Assembly (NCBI GenBank): GCA_015680685.1
Contig: MNCI01030046.1
Coordinates: 134,394-198,393, forward strand
Length of the DNA stretch: 64,000 nucleotides
Source of the DNA: Gnetum montanum
Lineage: Eukaryota; Streptophyta; Gnetopsida; Gnetales; Gnetaceae
Direction: 5' to 3'
Each line of letters opens with the position of its first letter. Position 1 is the first letter of the stretch. Positions 34,701 to 46,299 of the stretch are shown piece after piece. Below the pieces are notes generated by a model. That model saw only the letters and a program-made list of their open reading frames with translations. It did not search any database and had not been told where the DNA came from. Both the position numbers and the translations under genes were made by a program.

Positions 34701-35043
34701 AATGTTTCAAATAAAAATCTACATAGATTTAATAAATTTAGTACCCAACCCAAGTTGAATATGTAAAAATTCTACAAATTGAAATAAATAGGAAAAGAAG
34801 CCAAGATTTCTCACTAAAAATTTGAAGTACAAAAATTTAATAACCCATGAAGCTTAGCTATGATCTCTTGTTATTTAGCCCTCTTGAACCAACGAAAGCT
34901 TCACATGCTGCCACAAGCCTTCAATCCAACAATACATCCCTATCCAAGAAAATAGATGTCAAAGTGCTTGAATGAGAAAACTATGGGGTTTTCATGAAAA
35001 AACACTAGAAAGAATCCAACGTACACAATAAGATAACTACTTG
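31741..35043. other. No gene seen; reiterated short phrases at 33.7-34.3 kb
   Basis: AT-rich. From about 33700 to 34260 variants of CATGACTCATGG / CTCATGGTGATAGAC recur irregularly, which looks like a decayed simple repeat. No coding frame, LTR or RNA gene recognised. Confidence 0.5.
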
Positions 35044-36080
35044 ATGAGTGGTGAAGTATCCCTACGCTTAACCATATGAATACGAGCATTTCATGCATGA
35101 TCCAGTCGAATTCTAAGGACTAAGTGCTTATGTGCCCTTGTGGAACAAGGACAGGTTGGTTGATCGTTGTCTTCCGAAGCTTACCTGTATGTCACGATTG
35201 TATGGTTAAGTAAGCTTGAGGCATATGATTTTTATAACTTTTATGTTTTTATGTCCTGCACTAGTAGGGAAGGAGAGAGGTAACTAAGTGACTAATTTAA
35301 CTTAACTACTCATTAACTAAGTTCTAACTAATTCTAACACCAGCATCCATTCCGACTTGTCATACACATCCTGAACCAGTGCAACACTGCTGGGATTACC
35401 AAATGCTAATTGTTACTAGGTTACCAAGCATTACACACATGCTTGAAGTGGTCGTGCTTGTGTAATTTAACAATTTGCTTAATTGATCAAAATGAATTGC
35501 TGTGCTAATAATAGAAATGTAAAGTGCATAAAATAAAATAAAATAAAATAAATGCATAAGAAAATAAAATAAAAGAAATGGATAAGTAAAAAAATCTCAA
35601 GCTCTACAAAAATGAATTGAAGAGGTCGTCTTTATTGCCATACACAAGGTGTGCTCAGGTACACAATGCTCGAATAAAGATCCATCCACACTTAGACCTC
35701 CTGCTATGGGCACTTGGAAAAATACTCTAACTTTCAAACAAACTACAAGAGTTTTGCTACTTGATTGCTAAAAGACTTCCTCAATTGTGCACCTAGGAAC
35801 TGTATTTATAGACTTGGGAGCAACTACTCTAATAATTAGAGTAATCGCTCTAATAATTAGAATAACTGCTAAAGTAACCGCTAGAGTAACCACTCTAATA
35901 ATTAGAATAACTGCTAGAGTAACTACTATAATCATTAGAATAGCTGCTAGAGTAACCGCTCTCATCATACCCCCATGACTGAATAAAAACTCATCCTTGA
36001 GTTCCTTACAAAATATTGGGAAGGTATGGGATTATTGACTAATTGACAATTGATGGTGGAATGGGATGACAGACTCAACG
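35044..36080 (-). mobile_element. Element J: 3' LTR and short 3' UTR remnant
   Basis: Minus-strand gypsy element of the same superfamily. LTR 35044-35967 (924 bp) reads TGATGAG...CTCATCA on the minus strand; a polypurine tract (CATGGGGGTA on the minus strand, about 35968-35977) lies upstream of it. About 100 bp of internal 3' sequence matching C 28740-28832 follows, then the element stops where element E's LTR begins. TATA near 35813-35820. The U3 (35820-35967) is built of tandem short repeats around TTACTCTAGCAGTTATTCTA. Confidence 0.8.
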
Positions 36081-36104
36081 TGCCCAATGAATGGATCAAT
36101 AAGC

Positions 36105-36700
36105 ATATTCCTAGGTGCAATTCATGAACAAAAATAAAGATCGAGATTATTTTTCATCATTGCACCATCTCACTTAGCTTAATTTTACTTTTCATCATAT
36201 TTACTTCCATTAAGTCGTTTACATTTTCTAAGTCCTTTACTTTTCCAATGTCTTTTAGTAGGGCAGAATAAGTACGATTGGTTTCAAGCCTAAAGTATAA
36301 CTATTTGATAACCTAGTAGTGACTTTGCTTGATTCACTCAGTAGTGAAATCACTTGGTAGCCCTAGTAATGGTTACATTAGCCTAGGACATGTATGACAA
36401 ACTAGGAATGGATAGCATAGCTGTACATTTTCATTGCACTTAGGCTTAGCATTTATAGTCATTTTTACCATATTAGCACTTAGCATAATTCAAGTTGAAC
36501 AACATCAATATATCATATACCTCATTAAGAGTTAAATCATACAATTTGCACTTGACTAACTCTAAGTGAGAAGACAATGATCATGAACTAAACATCAACT
36601 ACTAGTATACTTACATTGTCTCACCATAGATTATGATCCGATCATTTGTGAATACTTGTGACTTGTATGGTTAAGTGTTAGAATACCCAACTACTCATCA
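36105..36700 (+). repeat. 5' LTR of element E, U3-truncated, B-like
   Basis: Starts near GTGCAATTCATGAAC before AATAAAGATCGAG and ends CTACTCATCA at 36700. Closest to the B LTR (AGGACATGT, CATTGCACTTAGGCT). The U3 and TATA part is missing; J's 3' UTR abuts it. Confidence 0.75.
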
Positions 36701-36701
36701 T

Positions 36702-36719
36702 TGGCATTGTTATTGGGGA
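36702..36719 (+). other. Decayed primer binding site of E
   Basis: TGGCATTGTTATTGGGGA against the tRNA-Asp complement: 12 of 18 match and all six differences are C-to-T or G-to-A. Confidence 0.65.
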
Positions 36720-36786
36720 TGTGCCAATGTTTGCTAGTTAGTTGATTTTACAAAGTTCATTGTATCAAGTGTCATAAAGTAAATTT

Positions 36787-37538
36787 TACAAATCATAGAA
36801 CCTGCCTCCACTCAAGAAGAGTAACATTCATCTTAAGTTCATAGAATAGTCCATCACTATTCCCTTGGAATTAGTGGAGGACATTATGACCACTATTTGT
36901 GGGTGGTCCTATGTTTTCTATTTCTTGGTAATTTGTGTTGACAATTGCAAGGGGAACTTTTCAATCATCATGGAATGGGCTTGGCTAAGCACCATTGATG
37001 CATGCTTAGGAATCAAAGATCTTTCCTTGGGGATTTTCAAAGAAAATTCTTTTGGAATGATTGAGAAGAAGAGAGTTACATGTATTATGTACAGTGATAT
37101 AGGTTGCAACTATGTGCAAAAACTCTAGTCTATAAAAAGTACATCAATCTTAGCATGTAGATAGTGTGTAGATGAGTTTGACATTCAAAGGTGCATGTAC
37201 GTAGTAGCCACAAAATAAGAGGGACCCACTAGTTGATAGTTAATCCTAAAAGTAGCTCAACTCTTTGCATGGAACCAACTGAGAGCTTAACATGTGCCTA
37301 TGTTGAAGGCATGGATGAACTAGAGCAAGGTCATTGCCAACTCTTTGATGATGAACCTACTGAAACCAATTTGGAAGAGTTGGAAATTCCTGAAAATTTT
37401 AAACAAGAGCCGTTTGAGTTGAAAACTCTACTTGTCGACATGGAGTATGCATTTTTGAGAAATGGCAAGTTGGTAATAATTAATGTCAATCTTTCTCCTA
37501 AACAGAAAGGGATGTTATTAAAGGTTGTCAACAAATGA
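36787..37538 (+). pseudogene. Protease C-terminus and linker of E
   Basis: Begins at LPPLKKSNIHLK, homologous to C protease after its DSG; the catalytic motif is deleted. The GWSYVFYFLV and WAWLSTIDACLGIKDLSL segments end at a stop at 37128. The linker 37233-37538 has an acidic stretch (LFDDEPTETNLEELEIPE) and NGKLVIINVNLSPKQKG, which C and F also have. Confidence 0.75.
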
Positions 37539-38880
37539 CCAATAACCTTTGCTTGGCGATATCCTAAACTCACTAGGATTGATCCTAGGATATGCTAGCA
37601 TTACATCTATACAGATTCATCCATGAAGTCAAAGAGGCAGTTGTAGTTGTGGTTGAACTCCAAATTAAAGCAAATTATCAAGGAGGATATGAAACAACTT
37701 CTCAAGGCAAGGTTCATCTATCCAATTATGGATAGTGAGTGGGTTAGCCCACTTGTGGTTGTGCCAAAGAAAGGTGATAAGTGGTGAGTATATATTGAAT
37801 TTAGGCTATTGGACATGATGACCTACAAAGATCACTTTCCATTGTCATTTATGAACTAGGTGTTGGATACTATCTCTGGGCATTGCTACTACAACTTTTT
37901 GGATGGTTATAATGGCTATAACCAAATTTAGATTGCACTAAAGGATCAAGCCAAAATAATACTCATGAGTTCCTGGGGGACTTTTGCATATAGAAAGGTG
38001 CATTTTGGTTTATGCAATGCCCCTACAACATTTCAATGCCTTGTCCTAAGCATTTTTCAATAGTAGATTGGTAACAGGATGGAAGTCTTCATGGATGACT
38101 TCTCCACCTATGGGGATATATTTGAGCAAGCCTTGGACCATCTTGAGCAAGTGCTAAAATGGTTTGTAAACACCAATCTTTAACTCAATTTGCAAAAGAG
38201 CCATCTGATGGTTCAAGAGGGCATTATGTTTGGGCTTAGAATCTCATAAGTAGGGATTGAGGTGGACCTTGAAGAAATTTGGGTCATCTAAGGAATAACT
38301 CACTAATCAGAAACCATTAAAGATGTCTTATCATTCCTTTGACACACTGGCTACTACTGATGATTCATAGAGAATTTCTCTGAGATCACAAAATTGTTGG
38401 TTGAGTTGATAAAGAAAGATGCTCCGTTTGTCTAGAGTAAGGAATGTAAAAAGGCATTCTAGAGCCTCAAGTAGAATCTCATAGAAACTCTAATTATATA
38501 AGCACTTGACTAGTCTAGACCATTTGACATCATAACAAACACATCAAACTATGCCTTGAGAGTCATGTTAACATAGTTAGACGATTAGAAATATCCTTAT
38601 TACATTTACTACACAAGCCAAAGGATTATGGGTGCATAGCTTAACTACACCACAATGGAGAAAGAACTAATGGCAGTGGTGCCTTGGAGAAATTCAATCA
38701 CTATGTGCATGGATACAAGGTAATTGTGTAGATAGACCATAGTGTCATTTTCTTCCTCATGAACAAATTGACAGTGAGCCCCTGTGTCATATGGTAGCTT
38801 GTGATGTTGTAGGAGTTTGATTTCACAATGGGAGATCAAAAGGAAACCGAAAACATGGTCACTGATTACTTGTCTTAGTG
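37539..38880 (+). pseudogene. Reverse transcriptase/RNase H of E (broken)
   Basis: FIYPIMDSEWVSPLVVVPKKG, NFLDGYNGYNQI, WGTFAYRKVHFGLCNAPTTF, then two TAG stops and IGNRMEVFMDDFSTYGD, so the FMDD box remains. Stops occur at the same place after SIFQ as in C, implying they were shared or are hotspot mutations. RNase H continues to about 38880 (YHYTQPKD-like decay). Heavier decay than C. Confidence 0.75.
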
Positions 38881-39082
38881 ACGATGGGATAATAAAGAGG
38901 AGGAGATTACACTCTCTAATTCATTTCTTGATGAAGTTCTCTTTGCTAGTACTATAAATGAACAAGTGCATGTTGAACTAAAATGGTACGTTGGCATCCT
39001 CACTTATCTTCTCACTCAGGAGATACCATAAGAGTTAGATCACAGGAAGAAACAAAAATTTCTTCATTAGGACAAACACTTC

Positions 39083-40290
39083 ATGGAGATTAATGGACAT
39101 TTTTACAAGGTGTGCACCAATGGCCTAGTTCATTGGTGTGTTCATGATGCTGACCAACTACATGTTCTCCAAGATGTTCATGAGGGCCCTTGTGGAGGCC
39201 ACTATGTTGGGAGATGCATGACCATTAAGATCCTAATGGTATGGTATTATTGGCCAACAATTTTTAGGGATGTCTAGAACTTCATTTGCTCTTGTAAATG
39301 TTCTCAATGTAATAGTGGCATGACCACTTGAATGAAGAGACCTCAGTAGTGGATCCAACCACTAGAGCCCTTCGACATCTGGGGCATTGATTTCATGGGT
39401 TCCATCATGCCATGTCAAATGGAAAAGCATACATAATAGTTTCTATTCACTATTGTATTAAATGGGTAGAAGTAGTAGCCATCACTGACTGTACATCTTT
39501 TGTTGTTGCTCAGTTTGTACAAAAAATGTTGTAAATAGGTTTGGTGTGTCATGTGCATTGATTTTGACAATGGTATGTACTTTACAAGTACAAACTTTTA
39601 GAAGCTCATGCAATGCTTAGGGGTAGAACACAAATTACAACACCACACCACCCTTAAGCAAACGATCAAGCTAAGTTTACAAATAGAGAGATCACTAAGA
39701 TCTTCACCAAAACAATTAGCAAATATAGGAGAGACTGGAGCACAAACTTAAGGATGGCCTCTAGACATACTGCTTAACATGGAAACTTCCTATAGGCTAC
39801 TCTCCCTATGAGCTGGCGTACAGAAAATTACCATCTCTCCCCATTCAATTCGAGCTTTGTACACTTTCAATAGTTTGTGACCTTAATCTTGACCTTATCC
39901 TAGCATAGAAAGAAAGATTGATAAATCTTAACATGATAGATAAGAATAGATTGGTGGCCTTGTCCTTGAATGAAGTGCACAAGGCATTTAACAGAAAACA
40001 CCATGACCTCAATATAAGAAAAGTAAAATTTCAATCTAGAGATAAGATCCTTTACTGAAATCCCACATACATACCTCAAAAGACTAAGTTTTAAACATTG
40101 TGGAAAGGGCCTTACATTATCTATGAAACCTTTCCTTCTAAGGCCATGTTGATCTACAAAACCTAAGAGCCCAAACAAGAAATAATTGATTGACATACAA
40201 CAACTTAAACCTTTCCATGAGCCCAAAAGAGCCAGTGCAAGCAATGCCTCATCAGATGGACACCCATGCTTAATCTTTTGGATCTTCTGC
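39083..40290 (+). pseudogene. Integrase of E (broken)
   Basis: HHCC zinc domain DVHEGPCGGHY...CKCSQC at 39175-39310, then WIQPLEPFDIWGIDFMGSI, a shifted core, GVEHKL, and the C-terminal region parallel to C (NLSMSPKEPV near 40210). Indels in the core remove a readable catalytic series. Confidence 0.75.
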
Positions 40291-42440
40291 TTCCAACTTA
40301 GTTGTGGGGGAGATGGCCATTGATGCTAACCAATAAAAGTGGCTCCTTAGTTTTTGTACTTTTTTTACACGTTTATGTTTTACACTTTGTTGTTTTTACA
40401 CTTTTTTTACACCATCGTTACCATGTTTTATCTTTCTTAAATATTTCCAATTTCTTATATATTTTACTTTATTTTGGTGTATTTTTCTTTTTTTTTAAAA
40501 TAATTTTTTTTATTGCCAAAAGGACATAGTGATGTTGTAGCTGTTTGCTAATGGTGGTTTGTACTTAATATTTTTGATTGTTAATATTTAGTTTTTTATC
40601 TTTGAATTTTAATGATTGATAACTAAGATAAAGTTTCTTTTTCATGGAACAGATAGTGAGTCCATGTCATCCTCCCATCTAAAAACTCTCTGGTCTTCCT
40701 TGTTTTGAACATATGAGGTCCCTTTTTCATTAACAAAATTTTAATGAACTTGTGACCTTGGTAATTTTCAAACTTGGGAAAGATTAAAAGGATTGGAAAG
40801 GATGTGACCTTAAGGGGATTCGATGCTCTCTGTACCTTTCTATTCACTTAAGTGCATAATTTTTTTTCATGGATTTCTTATTGTTCCATGTCAACCAATA
40901 ACAAGAAGTTAAATAAGTCTTTGCATGGTGTGGTTTCCATCCAAAAATTTATAAAAACATAAAATCCAAAAAAAAATAAAAAAATAAAAAAATGATGGAA
41001 ATTCAAAGCACACCCCTTAGACAAAAATAATGGGCTACAAGCACTGGTTATGGAACTAGAAAGACATGTTACCCATGCTTGAAGGTCTCCTCTAAGGCCC
41101 TTCCTCACTTCCTACTTCTCTTTTCTTCTCAATAAGGAATGGTGATTGATTTGTGGGAGCATTGTTGTATCTTGAGGAGATGGACTGGTCTTAGAGTGTT
41201 GATGCAAAGTCACTGAAAGTGGTTGGTTTTGATCTAGACTAAGGATGGAATTTATTAGATCATTTAACCACAAAATCCATAAGGGACTTCATGTGATTGT
41301 GATTCAAAACTCCATTCCACTTTCTATCACATCCACAAATTCTCTCCATAATCCATCTCACTCCTAGTTTTTCATGTCTTGTTCAATGTCTTAGTTTGAT
41401 ATGTTGAAATTCTTAGGTAGATTCTTTCGGATTAGGTCCTTAACTTTCTATAACCATTAATCAACTATGGGGCACATAGACTCCTTAGTTGAGGTTATGC
41501 AAGGGCAAAAAAGACATAAGCCTTCTATGGGGAGGATCTAGTTGTGTATCTCTTGGTTGAGCTAGTTAAGTTCCTTATCCTTAGACATTTCTACAATCAA
41601 ATCTTTAATGCTCCCCATCTGTTGCATCCAACTATGTGCTCCTTGTGGTATTTCTCCAATAAAATTTGATTCTCCCAATTAAATCTCCAATTTTGTGAAC
41701 TCATAAGTACTCTTCTAGTATTTCATCATGTTCATGGCTTTTTTGGCTCTTTGCAGACCCCAATTTCATGTGAAAACTCCTTATAATTTCCAAAATATTC
41801 AATGTGGAAAATTTTCTCCTATAGCTTTGTCAACTGGACCCTATATATGGAGCTCCCACGTAGACAAAACCCTGTGGATGGGATTCCATCGACACAAGGC
41901 AAAAATTCTATATATACATGGGGACACTTAATGAATTTTTCACATTTTCTCACAAACAGGGGGGGAGTTTTTCAATATTTTAGAGCCTAGAACCTTCCAA
42001 GGGCCATAACTTCCTAATCGTTTGTTTGATTCACTCTGTTCTTCGATCTTGTAGCTACTAGAGGTAAACTCTTCATCATGGGGGCCACAAATCTTAAGTT
42101 TATGATAAAAAAATTTTCAAAATTTTTCCAACTCCCATAAAGGTTTAATTAAGAAACCAACATTAAAACATCAAATTATAAGAGTTAAACCCTTCCAACA
42201 AGCTCTAGTGACATTAAAAATGAAATAACATGAAAATAATAATAAAATAATCAATATGCCATGGTGTAAACTTAGCCTAAGTGTAACTATCCAACGAGAT
42301 AAGGTACTTAAAAGATATATGTTACACATTATATGCTAATCCTTGGTTATGTTGTGATCACATATGACACCCAAAGGAAAGCACAAATAGGAGGGAGGAT
42401 TATCCCAACTAAGGGATAAATAGCCAAGACTGGGAAGGGG
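40291..42440 (+). other. 3' non-coding zone of E with conserved boxes
   Basis: Box 1 near 40656-40680, box 2 at 40804-40821 (GTGACCTTAAGGGGATTCG), box 3 at 41059-41086 (AAAGACATGTTACCCATGC), box 4 at 41526-41540 (TATGGGGAGGATCT), then GCTACTAGAGGTAAACTCTT near 42054. One copy only of the module that is in tandem in C. Confidence 0.65.
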
Positions 42441-45180
42441 TCAAGAATAGGATCATGAGTACCCATGCTATGGGACCTCTTCAAGAGGAGCTTGAAGTGG
42501 AATATGTTCAGCAGATTCTTGAAGAAGCAGCTACGACTAAATAGTCTCATAGAGATGAGGCACTAGAGCCTAGACCAAACCTTGAGGTCACATTGACAGA
42601 GGCTTGCCTAAGCAAATCAAGTCCAAGGAGGTCTAGAAATCTATGCTTCAAGAGTTAAACTTTGGACCTTTCTTAAAGTTTGTACCTTCAAAAGTCAAAG
42701 TGCAATTGCAAAACTCTTTCATGTGGTCCACAATAACTTCCAGTGGGGAGTGGTACATGGGAAAGGCATACCTATTATAGAACAATTGGCATGTTTGTTC
42801 AACGGTTAAGATTAGGGACATTTTAGTGTCCTACTTGGTGCAAGCCATTTCCAAGGCCCTTGGGTTACCAGAAACTAGGGCCAATCTTGTAGAGATTTCA
42901 ATGTAGGTAGATCCTGGTGTCAAAAAGGAATGGATGCAATGGTGTTATGGAGTGGACCATAAAGATTTTGATGCACTAACCATGGCAGAACATGCATACT
43001 TTAAGATTGAAGCCTTTCACCTCAATCCAATGGTTAGGCCAAGCAAGATTACTACCTTCTTTGCTAGTGCATGTGCCACTCTAAGCAGTAGATTCTCAGT
43101 CAACCTTCCATAGATGAGCTATCTAGAGATAGAGAAGCACTTTAAAGAAAATGAACATGGAAGGAAGGCACTCCCTTTTCCATGCCTCATCAGAAAGTTA
43201 TGCAAGAGATGAGGGAAGGCATAACCCACTACATGAATGATGTTATCTGACATTCTCCAACCACTTCCTAGGTGGAGATGATGAAGGAAAAGGTGCCTTC
43301 CAAAGTCATTCAAGTAGAGGAGTAGCAACAACCACTTTCATCATCTACTCATGAGACAACACTGGAGACCTACACTACCATTGAACGCATGCATGAACTT
43401 TGAGAGTAGCTCTTGCAACAACAAGAGTAGCAAGTAGGTGCAAGTGATGGTGACCCATTTGTGTACCACCAAGCATTAAGCCACCTTAATGAAGTGGTCT
43501 GAATAATAAATTATATGGAAGAAGGTGGGATAATTTTCTCAGCCGAAAGAGTGCAGGTGCTTGCAAGATCAAATCCTAGTACTTGAGAGGTAACCGTATC
43601 TCTCTTGCAATAGTAGTAATTCCTAGATATCTTTGGGAATGCTACTACCTTTTGGTGCATCTACAGGATGGTGAGGGGGCAACTGTCTTGGTGATGCAAC
43701 ACCATGAGTAGGAGACAGTGGTAGAAGTAGTTTCTAATAGAGTTTCCAAAGCATTGAATGCACCTATAGCATCTGTACCAGATGTTTTTGCACTCAAAGA
43801 TGTGCAAACATTTGCAACAACTCTAAGCAACAGATTGAGCGTAGCCTAGCATGAGGAATTGTTGAACCAATTGGTGGGAACTAGGCAACCAATTTCAAAT
43901 GTCTTTAATCTTCTAGATACAATTAGTGCAACCTAGTCAGAGCTGTTACAAGTAAGGACCAAGTGCATTATCACGGAGGGGTAACTCAAAACAACCAGAA
44001 TAGAGAACCAACACTTGGTTGCAGAGGTTGCTGAATTAAGAGCCTATCTTGCTGATCCTGCATTACTCAACTAAGCAATCACATCAGATGAAGCTTTTCA
44101 ACAGCATTAGGTTAGACTAAAAGAGGTTGAGTATTCAAAGGAGGTGGCAGTCTTTGACTAGTCCTTGGTTGATGCCACCATGCACAACATCTAGAAGGAC
44201 TTGATGCAAACTTACTAGGAGAACAAAATTTTAATCATAAAAGATCATTACCTGGTGAATGTTGATGCGCAGAAGCAATAGATGGTATGCTTTATCCATC
44301 AATAGCAGGAGCAGTTAGCTAGGGTGAATGTAGAATTGAAGAGATTTATAGTAGAAAATTGAAACCTCTTCATGGAGGAAGTCTGTGCCCTTCACCAAAA
44401 ACTTGCAATTGAGGTAGCCACGTTGAAGAATAAGGCTCTCAAATTTGAGATAGTTAAGAATCATTACAAAGATTAGGTTGGTCTATAGAAAGAAGTTAAT
44501 GAGAAACACATCCAGTTGGCGTAGGAAAAAGTAAATGAGGTCCTCTAGCAACTCTATCAAGGAGGTAATGTATGATAGCTTATCTTTGATGGGTTGAATG
44601 TAGATTAAGGAGATGACTGAATACATAGAGCTTTCCAATCTTTGGTACATAAACCTGGTGATGTTGACTATCGAACGACCACAATTAGAATTGGAGAAAC
44701 AAGTGATCAGCTCATACTTTTTGTACAAGGTAGAGTTCCAACACCATCAAGAAACCAAGCATAAGCTTGAGATAAGAAACATGGAACTCAAGGTTCCCAA
44801 GGCAAAGTTCACTAATCAATGATTAATTATTGAGAACTTGGCCAAAAGAATGAACAATTACCAGGAGCTATGTAATGTAAGCATTCAACATTGAATGAAA
44901 ATAATTCATTGCCTAGTTCGTGAATGTTAAGGGGTTGCTTTTTATAATGCCCAGCTCGTGGGATTTTCCTATTTCAGTCCATATTGGTAAAATCACATGG
45001 ATTGTTAACATTCCCCAGAGCAAGGAGGAGAAGATGAAGACATTATTGGACATCTTTCACATTCCATTGGAAATTGCAGTTGTCATAGGACAACCACAAC
45101 CACCTCAACCATCGCTTGTGCATGGAGTAGGAGAAGCTCCTTTGGAGCCTCAGGAGCCTTCACTGCTTAAGACTGTTTGA
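42441..45180 (+). pseudogene. Third ORF of element E, unrecognised, coiled-coil (broken)
   Basis: I recognise no family. Readable frames run from about 42451 (MSTHAMGPLQEELEVEYVQQ), shift near 42645, continue MLQELNFGPFLKFVPSKVKV, GEWYMGKAYL, RDILVSYLVQAISKALGLPE, WMQWCYGVDHKDFDALTMAE and FFASACATLSSRFSVNLP to about 43240. After further shifts a 300-codon frame from about 43667 to 44575 is rich in Glu/Lys/Gln/Leu with heptad-like spacing, interrupted by 16 stops, 13 of them TAG. A last part at 44613-45180 ends in a Pro-rich tail (QPPQPSL). No signal peptide or membrane span is visible, so an envelope-like role is not supported. Position between pol and LTR is where Athila elements carry extra ORFs. 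C lacks it. Confidence 0.6.
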
Positions 45181-45409
45181 AATTCTTCATGGTCTTCACT
45201 TCAGTAGAGGAATTGTAATTTTCAGTTTTGTCCTAATTTTCAATTTTATTGTCCTAAATACCAAAATTTTTTAATGATTATAATCCATATACTTAGGAAT
45301 TTAGTTTTTGTTGTGTTGTGTATGTGTTTGTGTTGTTAGTCAATAATTCCATACCTTCCCAAATTTTGTAAAAAACTTGGGGACAAGTTTTCATTTAGTC
45401 ATAGGGGTA
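45181..45409 (+). other. 3' UTR and polypurine tract of E
   Basis: Shares the pre-LTR block with C and J (AATAATTCCATACCTTCC at about 45341-45358) and ends in ATAGGGGTA (45401-45409) before the LTR. Confidence 0.65.
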
Positions 45410-46289
45410 TGATGAGTTGTATGATTTGGTCATGTTAACAGGATGCTGTTAATGCAATCTTGTTGATGTGATCTCATCAATGTGATCCCATCGATGCAGG
45501 GTTTAAGCCATTGATATGTACTCATCAACGGGGCATCTTGTTTTCACCTATAAATACTTGCTTACCAGCCGTATTTATGGCAATAAGTCTCATAGTTATA
45601 GTAAAGTTCTTGCTATTTTTCCTCTTAGAAGTTAGAATATTTTTTAAGTATTTGTAGTAGGAGTCAAAGAGTGTATGGATCTTTATTTAAGCACTATTGT
45701 ACTTGAGCATTGCAGTGTGTGTGGCAATAAAGATGAGCTTTCTAATCAACCTTGTAGCACTTTGAAATAGATTAATTGTTTTACTTAAGCATTTAATATT
45801 CAAGAAATTTCCTTAATGCTTTTAAGTAATTAAGTAATTAATTAAGATAGATTAAATAGCGATTAGTTAAAGCACATAAGTATGATCATTTTGAGCATAC
45901 ACTTGACGATTGGTAATCCTAGTAATGCTTAACATTTGGTAACCTAGTAGCATGAAACGTGTTCAAGATGTGTATGGCAAGTGGGAATGGATGCTTATGT
46001 TAGGATTAGTTAAGTGTTATTTAGTTATTAGATTAGCTAAGTAGTTAGAAAATTTATTACTTCATTATTGTTCTTAGGTGACTTAAAACATAAAAGATAA
46101 AATAATAAAAATCATATGCCTTAGTTACACTTAACCATACCATTTCATGTCACAAGTGGAACTAGGAAGATAGCGATTGCAACTATTAGATTTAGCTCCT
46201 AGAACTAGTGTTCTTAGAAGGCTAGAAGTCCTTGGAATTTGACCAGATCATGTGTGAATGCTAGTGATTCGTATGGTTGGGCATAGGCT
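45410..46289 (+). repeat. LTR at the E/F border, C-like, 3'-truncated
   Basis: TGATGAG at 45410; TATAAATA at 45549-45556; AATAAAGATGAGC near 45727. It stops at GTATGGTTGGGCATAGG (46289), lacking the last about 20 bp including CTCATCA. The U3 has repeated ATGTGATCYCATCRATG. It is the 3' LTR of E by polypurine tract and could also have served as the 5' LTR of F before deletion. Confidence 0.75.
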
Positions 46290-46299
46290 ATCAATGATA

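Larger units (their letters stand above)
36105..46289 (+). mobile_element. Athila-like Ty3/gypsy element E, mosaic, gag-deleted
   Basis: Truncated 5' LTR, decayed primer site, short leader, then directly the C-terminal half of protease: gag and the catalytic part of protease are deleted at about 36787. RT/RNase H, integrase, the conserved 3' zone, a third ORF, polypurine tract and LTR follow. The 5' LTR resembles B's type while the 3' LTR resembles C's, so the copy is a recombinant or a join of two insertions. Confidence 0.8.

Noticed and set aside
42441-45180. TAG read as Gln (altered genetic code)
   Set aside because: Plant nuclear genes use the standard code, other stops and frameshifts also occur, and the elements are plainly decayed; deamination explains it better.
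42441-45180. Envelope protein for the third ORF of E
   Set aside because: No signal peptide, membrane span or furin-like site visible; only the position fits.
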